From Bacteroidia bacterium (GTDB taxonomy: Bacteria; Bacteroidota; Bacteroidia; Bacteroidales; Marinilabiliaceae), in assembly GCA_030526155.1 (NCBI GenBank), contig JAUNDI010000016.1:1-49735 (forward strand): a stretch of 49,735 bases of DNA. Reading direction: 5' to 3'. The position numbers and the translations under genes are program-made. Shown here one piece after another: positions 36,403-45,598 of the stretch (positions are counted from its first letter, which is position 1; each line of letters begins with the position of its first letter). The notes under the pieces are model-generated. The model was not told where the DNA came from and did not search any database. It worked only from the letters and a program-made list of their open reading frames with translations.

Positions 36403-38247
36403 TTAGAATTTATATGTTATACCTCCCATAACGCCTACTCTTCTAGATGAGTAGCCAAGCCACATCTGCTCGTCTCTACCTGCTAAATTATTGGCGTCTA
36501 GGAAGATATTAAATCTGTCAGTCAAGGCGTATGTCGCACCAAGGTTCAAATCCAATATAGATTTCAACTTTATCTTCTCCTCATTTACTAGGTCAGGTGC
36601 ATACCTCTCTCCTAAGAATTTTGCGATGAACCTTATACCTAACGCTGAGGTTGGTCTCACTAACACATCTGCCCCCAACTCAAAGGTTGGCTTGTTCCAA
36701 GCCTCTTCTATATAGTCCATCTTCCAATTGTTATATGCCGCCTTAATGAGCATCTTGAACTTCTTAGATGGCTCTATCTGCAACTCTGCCTTGCCTTTGA
36801 AGTGCTTGCCGTTATCTGTTATTATGCCAAATCTATTCGATTGTAGCGCTACTATAGTATCTGCTTTCGCACCGTCTTTTAATGCCAAACCTTTATAGGC
36901 GTTATTAATGAAGAACAACTGGTCGTCAAATGTACCATACTCCATGCCTAGGTGCATCTCAACACTCCTAGAGAAGGCTACTCTCAACCCTACGTCAAAC
37001 TTAAATGGCTGTTGTGTAGTCTTTATCTCTGTCTTTGCGCCAAAGATGCCGTATAGGCTACTCCAAATATAGTTGGTGACGTCCGGTGCTAAATACTGGC
37101 ACTCGTTCATCAAATCTCTATATGAGTTGGCTCTGTAATCTCCAATAAGCCCAAGGTTCAATCTCACAAGCCCATCTGCTATATTAAAGTCAGCTCTAAT
37201 ATCTGGTTGCATGTAGATATTGTCCTCTTCACCACCTATCTCCATTATCATATTAACGCCTAACTTCAACTTGATATTATCATAATCCACGCCAAAATGT
37301 GGGTTAATCATAATATCCGTATGCTTCCTCTCCTCAAACTTATAGGCGGTATTAATATTATCTTCTGGTACAGATACCTTGAAGTTGTTAAAGTATGCCT
37401 TTATATCTACTAGGTAATTCTCCTTAATAGGTAGCCTAACATACCCTCCTATATTTATGTCGTTCTGGTGTACGCCCGTCTTATTCGAGAAAAAACCATA
37501 ATGTGCCGTAGCGTCAAATGTCGTCTTCTCTCTCTTGTCTCTATTTGGATTGGCAATGCTAAATGTTGCATCTACCTCTGTATTCCTCTGCTTGTCCTCT
37601 CCTAGTATGTCGTCAATTTTTACACTGCTTATATCTAAGCCATTTTGTAATATCAACTCACCCACTACACCATCCATGCCATTAGTCATTATCGGAGTGC
37701 CATAGTATTGGTATAGCTTATTCTTAAAGTTTAGCTCTCCCTCAAATCTTAACAACTTGGCAAATCTAGCAAAATTCACATTCGCCCATGTGTTATGATT
37801 TGGTGCACTTATCTTCTCGTCGTTCTCTAACTTTATCTTGCCATAGGCCGAACGATGACCAAGATTTAGGGCTAAATGGTAATCTTCATTCTGTGGTATA
37901 TTATACCATATCTCTCCTGTAGCATCTGTATTGCCAGCGCCAACTTTTACCAAGGTGTTGTATAATGTCTCCTCTCTAGGAAATGTCATAGAGGCTGCCT
38001 TGATACTATCAGGAGTGGTCTGTACATGCTCTATACGACCCAATACATTATAGCTGAATGTCGGACTATACTGCATAGTGTCGTCCATTACTGGCTCTAC
38101 TTGCAATTTATGGTGACTGCGTAATGTAGGAAGATAGGAATTTACCACATCCACATCGCGCTCTATAGTCTGAGCCTCTTCTTGTGCTACTGCTACCATA
38201 TTTGATAATATCGTAGCTAACCCTAATATAATATATCTTCTTGTCAT
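36403..38247 (-). CDS. Outer-membrane beta-barrel protein (TonB-receptor-like, no plug seen)
   Basis: 614 residues with a signal peptide (about 1-21) and a long series of alternating hydrophobic/polar strands, ending in GVMGGITYKF with a C-terminal aromatic residue, as in outer-membrane barrels. C-terminal segments such as ATYALTDRFNIFLDANNLAG resemble TonB-dependent receptor barrels, but no plug domain or TonB box is visible, and it is short for a receptor. It lies 22 bp after the TPR gene, an association that suggests joint work at the envelope. Confidence 0.75.
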   Translation of the reverse strand: MTRRYIILGLATILSNMVAVAQEEAQTIERDVDVVNSYLPTLRSHHKLQVEPVMDDTMQYSPTFSYNVLGRIEHVQTTPDSIKAASMTFPREETLYNTLVKVGAGNTDATGEIWYNIPQNEDYHLALNLGHRSAYGKIKLENDEKISAPNHNTWANVNFARFAKLLRFEGELNFKNKLYQYYGTPIMTNGMDGVVGELILQNGLDISSVKIDDILGEDKQRNTEVDATFSIANPNRDKREKTTFDATAHYGFFSNKTGVHQNDINIGGYVRLPIKENYLVDIKAYFNNFKVSVPEDNINTAYKFEERKHTDIMINPHFGVDYDNIKLKLGVNMIMEIGGEEDNIYMQPDIRADFNIADGLVRLNLGLIGDYRANSYRDLMNECQYLAPDVTNYIWSSLYGIFGAKTEIKTTQQPFKFDVGLRVAFSRSVEMHLGMEYGTFDDQLFFINNAYKGLALKDGAKADTIVALQSNRFGIITDNGKHFKGKAELQIEPSKKFKMLIKAAYNNWKMDYIEEAWNKPTFELGADVLVRPTSALGIRFIAKFLGERYAPDLVNEEKIKLKSILDLNLGATYALTDRFNIFLDANNLAGRDEQMWLGYSSRRVGVMGGITYKF

Positions 38248-38269
38248 TGTCGTTCTCTTCTACTATCTG

Positions 38270-41200
38270 TTATTCGAGTGATGATGTGCCAGCATGCCAA
38301 AGTTCTATGCGGTGCGATATCATCTCATTTATGTCATCTTCTGCCTCATAGCTCTCCTTGAGTGTCTCCAAGTACTGCTGCGCTTGGAAGTCATCTCCTC
38401 TAGTATGGTATATGTCTGCAAGAAGAATAAAGCTCCTAGCTAACCAATACTGGTGCTGCGTGCCTTTCTCTATATAGTCAAATATCTCTTTCTCTGCCGA
38501 CTCACTATCGTTATTATCATAGAGGTACTGAGCAACAAGATATTTGGCTTCCGAACCTTCTATACTAACGGTATTCTGACTTAGCTCTCTAAGTATTGGC
38601 AATGCTTCTGCCGAACGTTTTAGATAGATGAGCGACTTAGCCTTCAAATACTTCGCCTCTCTGATAATCTCTGGTGCAGCATCTTCTATCTCCAATACTT
38701 TGTCTGCCCCTTCTATACAGAGCGCTGTGTCGTCTATCTTTTGAGCACACCTCATCTGTCCTATGATGGCTTCTATCTTGTTGTTCTCTACTTCCGATTC
38801 CTCTTCTAAGCGTCTGAAGGCTGCAAGGGCGTCATTGTACGACTCTTGCTGGTATAGTAACTCTCCTAGTCTATAGAGCGCATCTTCAGTATAGGCCGAT
38901 CTTGGCTTCTCTGCTACATATTGATACGACTCTAATGCCTTATCTTTGTCACCTGCTCTGTAGAAGCAATCAGCAACATAGAAGTTGGCTCCTATGGCGT
39001 TTCTACCATCTGGGAATTGTCCAAGATATTTCTGTAACGCCAACTGCGCTCCTTGTATGTCGTTCTTGAAGTATAGTCGTGTGGCCGAAACAAACATCAA
39101 TGAATCTTGCTCTTGTAAATCTACTCTCGCAAATGATCCTAATGTCTTTGTATAGGCCATATATCCATCAAAGTCGCCTGTCTCCATATACACGTTCCTC
39201 AAACCTGCTAATGCATCAGCAGCTTCTGGTGTAGATGGATACTCGTTAATAACGCGCTTGTAGAAGGCTTTTGAATTCTCATATTCTGAGTTATTGTAGT
39301 AAAGAAGACCTAACTGTAGCATCGACTTGCTAGCAAGACTGCTCTTTGGATATCTCTCTTTTACTACTTTGTAGTTATATATGGCTTCTGGTATCTTCTC
39401 TAACGCTACGTATGCGCGCGCTGTCTCATAATAGGCATAGCCGCATAGTCTCGAGTTAGGGTACTTCTCTATAAGTCTCTTCAACTCTTCTACCTTTACC
39501 TCATTACTCTGACTAAGTCCTAGACATATTGCCCTCTGCAACATGGCATAGTCGCCTTGCGCTCCCGATGTCTCAATAGATTTGTCATAGTTCTCTATAG
39601 CCATCTTGAAGTTGCGATCTATATACATACAGTCTCCTAGTCTATTATAGGCGTCTGCCAATAATCTCTTGTCTTTTACATTTAGCGAGACGTATTTGAT
39701 GAACCACGACTTAGCTTCGTTATATAGCTTTTTATTATATCGTGTATAGCCAATGTTGTAATGCGCAGTCGTAAACTCGTCTAGCTCTGCTGCAGAATAT
39801 GCATTCACAAAGGTTAGATACTCTGAGTATGCCTCATTGACTTTATGTGTTCTGTACAAACTCTCGCCTTTCCAATAATACGACCTCGCCTTTATCTTCG
39901 CATCATATCTGCCAAACTCTATACTGCGGTCAAACATCTCAATAGCTTCGTCATACTTGCCGTCTGTATATAGCTCCAATCCTCTATAGAAGGCCAATCG
40001 CTGCATAGCTGTATAGATAGCAAGGTTCTTATGCTCTATCTTCTCTAATGTCGATAGAGCTTGCTCATACTTCTTAGATGTCACAAAGGCTTTACTCACA
40101 TAGTCGTAGCACTCGTCACGCTTATCACTATTTGGATACTCTTCTATGAATGCCAAGAATTCTGATATAATATCGTTAAATGGAGCGTAATTCAATTCAT
40201 AGCCTAACTTCAACTTATTAAAGTGGGCATCCTCTTTTATCGAACGGTCAAAGTTAAGATTTGAAGCCGACTCAAAGGCGTTCCTTGCTTTGGTCTTGTC
40301 TCCTATATGCAAATAGCAATCTGCCAAATGATAATAGGCATTCTGCGCCACATTGTCTCTCTCTTTCGTACATTTGCTCAAATTGCTGATGGCCTCCTCA
40401 TATTTGCCATTCTTATATAGTGTTATACCGTAATGATAGTAATCAGCTCTCAACGCTTTACTGCTCTTCTGCATAAGGCTCTTATATTGCCCCTCTGCTT
40501 TGGCATACTCTCCTAGGTTAAAGTAACTATCTGCTACTATACGTACCATACCATTGTTTTTATCGCTGCTGCCGCTCTTGGTCAATGGCTCAGCATAACG
40601 TATAGCCTCATTATAGTTGCCTTGTAGGTATAGTATATGTGCAATATAGAATGGCGCAATATTCGAGAAGATAGGGTCTTTCTCTAATTGCGAGAATGCC
40701 TTAACAGCTTCATTTAAGTTGCCATTCTCATAATCAACATGAGCACGGTAATATTGTATAGATGATGTATACTGTGATGATGATGACACTTTGTCAAATT
40801 GTGCCAATCCTTGCTTATGCTTGCCCCTAATGAACAAACAATAGCCTCGCTTGAAGAGCAACTCGTCTCTCAAATCTTTGCTCACACGCTTATCTTTGGC
40901 CTTCTCAAACCAACGCAATGCCTCACTTATAGCGCCCTCGGACAACTTCAAATCACCTATATGGTAAAGCATATCGTCCCTACGATTCGATTGTGGGTAA
41001 TTATCCACAAACTCTTTCATCAAGCCCAAAGCATCCCCATGCCAAGCACATTTCGCCGCTAAGGCTTTATTATAAGCACTTTGCTCGGTTAAAAGGCCCT
41101 CCTCTTTAGCATACTCCTCAATAAAATACTTACTCTCCGAACGCACCGAGCCATACAACGTGGCATCCAAAAGAAGTTGAGCATCTTCATAGTGCTGTTC

Positions 41201-41287
41201 AGGAAGAGAATGTGATAACGCGTCTTGTGCTATAGTGGTACTTAATGCACAAGTAACGCAGTATAATGACATCAGTAGACGTTTCAT
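38270..41287 (-). CDS. Large tetratricopeptide repeat protein, exported
   Basis: 1005 residues from the ATG at 41287, chosen because MKRLLMSLYCVTCALSTTIA is a signal peptide and because a -7 element (41312-41319) overlaps the earlier possible Met at 41314. The mature protein is an array of TPR-type repeats with motifs such as DALYRLGELLYQQESYNDAL and AKNAFESASNL-like helices through its length. It is probably a periplasmic scaffold. First gene of the run ending with tpiA, and in Bacteroidales such proteins often pair with the barrel gene that follows. Confidence 0.85.
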   Translation of the reverse strand: MKRLLMSLYCVTCALSTTIAQDALSHSLPEQHYEDAQLLLDATLYGSVRSESKYFIEEYAKEEGLLTEQSAYNKALAAKCAWHGDALGLMKEFVDNYPQSNRRDDMLYHIGDLKLSEGAISEALRWFEKAKDKRVSKDLRDELLFKRGYCLFIRGKHKQGLAQFDKVSSSSQYTSSIQYYRAHVDYENGNLNEAVKAFSQLEKDPIFSNIAPFYIAHILYLQGNYNEAIRYAEPLTKSGSSDKNNGMVRIVADSYFNLGEYAKAEGQYKSLMQKSSKALRADYYHYGITLYKNGKYEEAISNLSKCTKERDNVAQNAYYHLADCYLHIGDKTKARNAFESASNLNFDRSIKEDAHFNKLKLGYELNYAPFNDIISEFLAFIEEYPNSDKRDECYDYVSKAFVTSKKYEQALSTLEKIEHKNLAIYTAMQRLAFYRGLELYTDGKYDEAIEMFDRSIEFGRYDAKIKARSYYWKGESLYRTHKVNEAYSEYLTFVNAYSAAELDEFTTAHYNIGYTRYNKKLYNEAKSWFIKYVSLNVKDKRLLADAYNRLGDCMYIDRNFKMAIENYDKSIETSGAQGDYAMLQRAICLGLSQSNEVKVEELKRLIEKYPNSRLCGYAYYETARAYVALEKIPEAIYNYKVVKERYPKSSLASKSMLQLGLLYYNNSEYENSKAFYKRVINEYPSTPEAADALAGLRNVYMETGDFDGYMAYTKTLGSFARVDLQEQDSLMFVSATRLYFKNDIQGAQLALQKYLGQFPDGRNAIGANFYVADCFYRAGDKDKALESYQYVAEKPRSAYTEDALYRLGELLYQQESYNDALAAFRRLEEESEVENNKIEAIIGQMRCAQKIDDTALCIEGADKVLEIEDAAPEIIREAKYLKAKSLIYLKRSAEALPILRELSQNTVSIEGSEAKYLVAQYLYDNNDSESAEKEIFDYIEKGTQHQYWLARSFILLADIYHTRGDDFQAQQYLETLKESYEAEDDINEMISHRIELWHAGTSSLE

Positions 41288-41311
41288 TCTTAAAAGTTGT
41301 CTGTTTTGTGG

Positions 41312-41319
41312 CAAAGATA
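41312..41319 (-). promoter_or_regulatory. Candidate -7 element of the TPR-to-tpiA run
   Basis: TATCTTTG on the minus strand, 24 bp upstream of the ATG at 41287. No clear -33 box at 19-21 bp. Confidence 0.45.
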
Positions 41320-41390
41320 GTAAATAAAATTAACCTATTGAGATATTTTTATGATATAAAATATCCCCTCTCAAATACCCCCAAAATCAT

Positions 41391-41460
41391 TTTTTTACGA
41401 TGAACAAGGCTACTCCCTTAGCGCACACAATACCTTTTTTACGAGCAACAAGGGACCACA
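41391..41460 (+). repeat. Dispersed repeat family A, paired copies 4 and 5
   Basis: TTTTTTACGATGAACAAGG (41391-41409) and the variant TTTTTTACGAGCAACAAGG (41435-41453), followed by GACCACA. The two cores are exactly 44 bp apart. The pair sits between the divergent TPR and GH43 genes. Confidence 0.8.
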
Positions 41461-41561
41461 AACCTATCTTCAATTACCCTCTCTTCCCCCATCCTTTATT
41501 AATCTCTATCTTTCATTGTCTAAATATTTCTATACCTTTACAGCAAAAATTCACATAGCTC

Positions 41562-43157
41562 ATGAAAAAAATATTACGTACCCTATTAGTAGGTTGCACT
41601 TGCGCCTTGTCTTCTTTTGCTCAAGGCGGCAACCCATACCTCCCTCTTTGGGAACATATCCCCGATGGCGAACCTTATGTCTTCGAGGATCCTGATAATC
41701 CTGGCAAATACCGCGTATACATATATGGCTCGCACGACTCTCTCATAAAGGCGTATTGTGGTCGCGAGCAGGTAGTATGGTCTGCTCCTGTAGACGACCT
41801 TAACAACTGGCGCTATGATGGTGTAATACTCGAACCTACTGTCGATGCCGCAGGCCAACTCCTCCACGAGGATGGCAAGGGCGACGTCCTTTTCGCCCCC
41901 GATGTAATGGAGTATCGTAATCCCGACGGCACTAAAACATACTACCTCTACCCAAACAACCAAGTGGGTGGTCGTCAAGGTATGATAGCTAAGGCTTCTC
42001 GCCCTGATGGTCCTTTCGAAATATGCAACTGGAATCCTCAAAATCCTCGTGAGACAATAGGCGACCTAGGCTTCGACCCTGCCGTATTCCAAGATGAGGA
42101 TGGTAAGGTTTATGCCTATTGGGGATTCGAATCGTGTACCGGCGCCGAAATCGACCTCAATACTATGGCTACCGTCAAACCGGGCGGAAAACGCGTAGAT
42201 AATATGATCTCTGATTGTAAACACGATGGCGTATTCCGTTTCTTCGAGGCTTCGTCTATCCGTAAAATCAAGGATAAGTATGTCTTCATATATAGCCGTC
42301 TAACAGCTCCTGGCGAATTCGGTCTCCCAGCAACTAACTATACTCTTGCTTATGCTTATTCCGACTACCCCCTAGGTCCTTTCACTTATGGCGGTACTAT
42401 CATCGACGCCCGTGGTCGTGATAAGGATGAGAATGGCAACATTATCGCAACTGCTACTCCTAATGGTAATACCCATGGCTCAATATGCGAAATCAATGGT
42501 CAATGGTATGTCTTCTATCACCGCCAAACGGGTACTCAGGAGTATTCTCGTCAAGCTATGGTAGCTCCTATCTCTGTCGAGGTCGAGAGGGGCTTGGGTG
42601 GCAAGGTAACTATAAGCGAGGCTGAATACACTTCTGAGGGCTTCGAAACTAATGGCCTCGACCCATACAAAGCCTACCCTGCTGGTTTGGCTTGCTACTT
42701 CACCGGCAAGACGCCTGCTCATCAGGAGTACCCAAATCTCTTCTATACCGGCTCTTATTTCAAGGCTACCTATGCAGAGAATCCTAACTTTAAGGAGCCT
42801 TATGCAAATAACGACGACTATACGCCTGTCATCAATAATAATGATGGCTCTATCGTAGGATATAAATATTACAACTTCGATAACTTCAGCCCAAATAAGG
42901 CTAAATTAGCCATCCGCCTCTCTTCTACCGGCATAGCTGGCAATATCAAAATCATGCTAGACAGCCCATGGGAATCGCAAGGTGGTAAATGCATAGGTAA
43001 TATCAAACTTGGTAAGAAGTTAATCAAGCCTACAAATGTTACAACTAAACTAAATATGCCTACCCTCTCTGGTAAGCATGCCTTATACCTCGTATTCTCT
43101 TCCCCAACTCCCAACAAGGAGCTATGCTCTCTCTACACTATCCAATTCACAAAATAA
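41562..43157 (+). CDS. Glycoside hydrolase family 43 protein, exported
   Basis: 531 residues with a signal peptide (1-20, SSFAQ). The GH43 five-bladed propeller covers about 25-340: start segment PDGEPYVFEDPD and YRVYIYGSHDS, LFAPDVMEYRNPDG, the pKa-modulating Asp region LGFDPAVFQDEDGKVYAYWG and the catalytic-acid region RFFEASSIRKIKDKYVFIYS. A C-terminal beta-sandwich (about 375-531) resembles a carbohydrate-binding module. GH43 enzymes release arabinose or xylose from plant glycans; the exact substrate is open. It stands alone with its own terminator, and could supply arabinose to the operon at 6101-13114, but that link is inference. Confidence 0.88.
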   Translation: MKKILRTLLVGCTCALSSFAQGGNPYLPLWEHIPDGEPYVFEDPDNPGKYRVYIYGSHDSLIKAYCGREQVVWSAPVDDLNNWRYDGVILEPTVDAAGQLLHEDGKGDVLFAPDVMEYRNPDGTKTYYLYPNNQVGGRQGMIAKASRPDGPFEICNWNPQNPRETIGDLGFDPAVFQDEDGKVYAYWGFESCTGAEIDLNTMATVKPGGKRVDNMISDCKHDGVFRFFEASSIRKIKDKYVFIYSRLTAPGEFGLPATNYTLAYAYSDYPLGPFTYGGTIIDARGRDKDENGNIIATATPNGNTHGSICEINGQWYVFYHRQTGTQEYSRQAMVAPISVEVERGLGGKVTISEAEYTSEGFETNGLDPYKAYPAGLACYFTGKTPAHQEYPNLFYTGSYFKATYAENPNFKEPYANNDDYTPVINNNDGSIVGYKYYNFDNFSPNKAKLAIRLSSTGIAGNIKIMLDSPWESQGGKCIGNIKLGKKLIKPTNVTTKLNMPTLSGKHALYLVFSSPTPNKELCSLYTIQFTK

Positions 43158-43176
43158 CTCCTACTACAATAACGCA

Positions 43177-43214
43177 AATAGCCGCACCAGTCTTCTGATG
43201 CGGCTATTCTTTTA
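43177..43214 (+). terminator. Terminator of the GH43 gene
   Basis: AATAGCCGCA (43177-43186) and TGCGGCTATT (43199-43208) form a 10-bp stem, prolonged inward by CAG/CTG after one mismatch, then CTTTTA. Confidence 0.8.
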
Positions 43215-43228
43215 TCACAATAGGTCAA

Positions 43229-43735
43229 TTACCTAACCCATATCCTCTTCTTCACCCAATACCACGCCAACAAAAATACCATCCCTATTATCCCTCCATT
43301 AGTATCTATCAGCACATCTTCCCAACATCCTGCTCTTCCGTCCACAAATGTCTGATGCCACTCATCAGTACAAGCATACAAAAACACAACCCCAAGGGAA
43401 ATAGCCAACCTCCACCAACTCTTCAAATAAATATGTACCACATTATGCGCCAAAATAAACAACATAAAATACTCAAATGTGTGCGCAGCTTTTCTCACTA
43501 CCCACATGGTCATCTCCCCAAACCATCCATCTAAATCCAACCCTAACGCCCCAAAAAGCCAAACCACAAATCTGCTCTGCTCACTCGACTCCTCCCCCGC
43601 CATCTGCGACATCACAAAAATGAATACCATCCAACTAATCAATAACGCCCAATATGCTACCCTTCTTTTCATATCAAACTTAATGCTAATATTCTTCCAC
43701 AAAATTAACCCAATTATCAATACCCAATACACCAC
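43229..43735 (-). CDS. VanZ-family membrane protein
   Basis: 168 residues with about four to five transmembrane helices. The VanZ pattern is seen in KAAHTFEYFMLFILAHNVVH and the C-terminal CTDEWHQTFVDGRAGCWEDVLIDTNG-type segment (split here: DEWHQTFVDGR, then DVLIDTNGG). VanZ domains are linked to low-level teicoplanin resistance in enterococci, but in Bacteroidota they are common small membrane proteins of unknown role. An internal Met (residue 22, MKRRVAYW) is an alternative start. Confidence 0.85.
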   Translation of the reverse strand: MVYWVLIIGLILWKNISIKFDMKRRVAYWALLISWMVFIFVMSQMAGEESSEQSRFVVWLFGALGLDLDGWFGEMTMWVVRKAAHTFEYFMLFILAHNVVHIYLKSWWRLAISLGVVFLYACTDEWHQTFVDGRAGCWEDVLIDTNGGIIGMVFLLAWYWVKKRIWVR

Positions 43736-43753
43736 CCCTCTTACCCCTTACTC

Positions 43754-43825
43754 TTTTTTTTACGATGAAAGACTATCCAAACGCTATCCTCATAAAACCT
43801 TTTTTACGATGAAGAAGGGACCACC
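43754..43825 (+). repeat. Dispersed repeat family A, paired copies 6 and 7
   Basis: TTTTTTTTACGATGAAAGAC (43754-43772) and TTTTTTACGATGAAGAAGG (43800-43818) with GACCACC following. The ACGATGAA cores are at 43762 and 43806, 44 bp apart. TATCCTCATAA between them is shared with the 16213-16275 pair. Confidence 0.85.
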
Positions 43826-43836
43826 CGCCCCTCTCC

Positions 43837-43886
43837 CTAGCCCCATCTAGGCCCTCTAGATCAACTAGAACAACTAGAATAACTAC
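43837..43886. repeat. Tandem array of 9-10 bp CTAG units
   Basis: CTAGCCCCAT, CTAGGCCCT, CTAGATCAA, CTAGAACAA, CTAGAATAA and a final CTAC follow each other. The units begin at 43837, 43847, 43856, 43865 and 43874. The array lies 12 bp after a family A copy and about 100 bp upstream of the next gene. Confidence 0.65.
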
Positions 43887-43987
43887 AAAGCCCAAAATCC
43901 ACAACCCCCAAAAACGTAACATTCCTACCCCTCTATCGTAAAATCCAACCTAGATTCAAAATCATAGCATAAACAAATAACTATCAT

Positions 43988-45586
43988 ATGGCACTTTCCC
44001 TCTTTAATAAACAAGGCTTACCTCTAAAAGCCTTAATACTTACAGTCGTATTCTCTTTCGGTTTAAACATAAACAATTCATTCGCCCAAAAGGTCAAAGA
44101 GGAGGAGTCCGTCACTGGTTGCGTAAAGGGTGATACCTATTTCTACGCTGGCTCATACCATAGAGCCCTCAAGGAGTATATGAAATACTACTCTAAAGGC
44201 ACAAAAAACAAAACCAATCGCGCCCTAATCCTCAAAATCATAGAGAGTATCGTAAATGAAGATATGCCACAAGATACAGCTTGCTATTTCGTAGACCGTT
44301 ATATGCAACTCGATACCGAGGATATCAACGCATATCTCTTAGCAGCAAAAGCTAATTACCACTCTCACCGTTTCGATAAGGCTAAAAAATACCTCAACGA
44401 GTATATGACAATGATTCAAGAGGGCGACCAAATGAAGGAGGCTAACGAATTGATGAAAAATATCAATAACGCAGCTAAAATGGTGGCCGACTCCGCTAAA
44501 ATACATCTCGTAAATATGGGCGAAATGATTAACTCGCCTTCTAACGAAATATGCCCTTTCATTACTAAGGATAATAGCGTTCTTTATTTCTCGTGCGACG
44601 AGAAGTTTAATAGTGCCGACCTCATCAATTATTATAGTATCAAATTCTCCGAAAACCAAGACCTAAGTTGGACAAAGAGTAAAATGGCTACAGGTCCTAT
44701 TAATACTCTTTTCGACGACTATGTTACCAATATATTCGATGGAGGCCTCATGATTACTAGCAACCGCTATGGCGATTTCGGTATAATAGAATGTAAGGAG
44801 AAGGGTGCCGCTGGTAAATTCGCTACAGCCGATAAACTTATCGAACCTATCGACCTAATAGGCGACGAGGTGGGTTGTACCATAAAGGGCGATACTATCA
44901 TATTCTCAGCAACAACCGCTAATGATAAACTCGACCTCTACTACTCTATCCGTATGAGCGGTAAATGGTCCGAGGCTCGCCCTCTCCCAGGTGAGGTTAA
45001 TACCGAACTTTACGACGAGAACTACCCTAATCTATCTCATGACGGTAAACGCCTTTTCTTCGCCTCTAATAATGCCGAGACATCTATGGGCGGGTACGAT
45101 CTCTACTACTCCGACCTCGATCCTAATGAGTTCAAATGGGGTAAGCCTGTACAACTTCCATACCCTATCAATGATACTTTCGATAACATGACTATATCGT
45201 TTACTTCTGACGATAGATATGCATATATCAGTAACGTTAGAAAGGATAGCTATGGTTGCCGCGATATCTATTGCGTAATAGACCCTGCAAAGGAGACAAC
45301 TACAGCTATCATGAAGTGTTTCGTAGGTATCGAAATGAAGCCTAAACCTCGCCCTCTTACTCAAATGCCTCTCATTCAGGTATTCGACCAAGACGAGGAG
45401 ATTGTATCTACAGCACGCCTCAACCTCCAAACTTCTACCTTTATCATGGCTCTCGACCCTGGTGTATACACAATTAGAATCCAATCTCCAGAGGCCGAAG
45501 ATTTCGAGTCTACTATAAAAGTGGAGGAAAAAGTATATTCGCAAGATGTAATCCAAAAAATATTCCTACTTTCGGCTACAGAATAA
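43988..45586 (+). CDS. Exported TPR/PD40 protein, PorE-like but without OmpA domain
   Basis: 532 residues. Signal peptide (about 1-34). TPR-like helices (about 45-160), then a beta-propeller of PD40/WD40-like repeats (about 180-425) with typical NYPNLSHDGKRLFFASN, GGYDLYYSDLD and TISFTSDDRYAYISN, and a small C-terminal beta domain (about 435-525). This is the order seen in PorE of the type IX secretion system and related envelope proteins, but those end in an OmpA-like peptidoglycan-binding domain that is absent here. No other secretion genes are nearby. menB follows 12 bp downstream. Confidence 0.75.
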   Translation: MALSLFNKQGLPLKALILTVVFSFGLNINNSFAQKVKEEESVTGCVKGDTYFYAGSYHRALKEYMKYYSKGTKNKTNRALILKIIESIVNEDMPQDTACYFVDRYMQLDTEDINAYLLAAKANYHSHRFDKAKKYLNEYMTMIQEGDQMKEANELMKNINNAAKMVADSAKIHLVNMGEMINSPSNEICPFITKDNSVLYFSCDEKFNSADLINYYSIKFSENQDLSWTKSKMATGPINTLFDDYVTNIFDGGLMITSNRYGDFGIIECKEKGAAGKFATADKLIEPIDLIGDEVGCTIKGDTIIFSATTANDKLDLYYSIRMSGKWSEARPLPGEVNTELYDENYPNLSHDGKRLFFASNNAETSMGGYDLYYSDLDPNEFKWGKPVQLPYPINDTFDNMTISFTSDDRYAYISNVRKDSYGCRDIYCVIDPAKETTTAIMKCFVGIEMKPKPRPLTQMPLIQVFDQDEEIVSTARLNLQTSTFIMALDPGVYTIRIQSPEAEDFESTIKVEEKVYSQDVIQKIFLLSATE

Positions 45587-45598
45587 GTATAATATATC

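Noticed and set aside
16213-43825. Paired 19-bp repeats 44 bp apart as a CRISPR remnant
   Set aside because: Only two units per site, the bases between are similar rather than unique, and no cas genes are present.
43479-43850. Plus-strand frame opposite the VanZ gene
   Set aside because: It is antisense to a recognised family and runs into repeat sequence; no protein-like pattern.
43924-43946. Ninth family A copy (CTATCGTAAAATCC)
   Set aside because: Only about ten bases match and the poly-A part is too short; could be chance.
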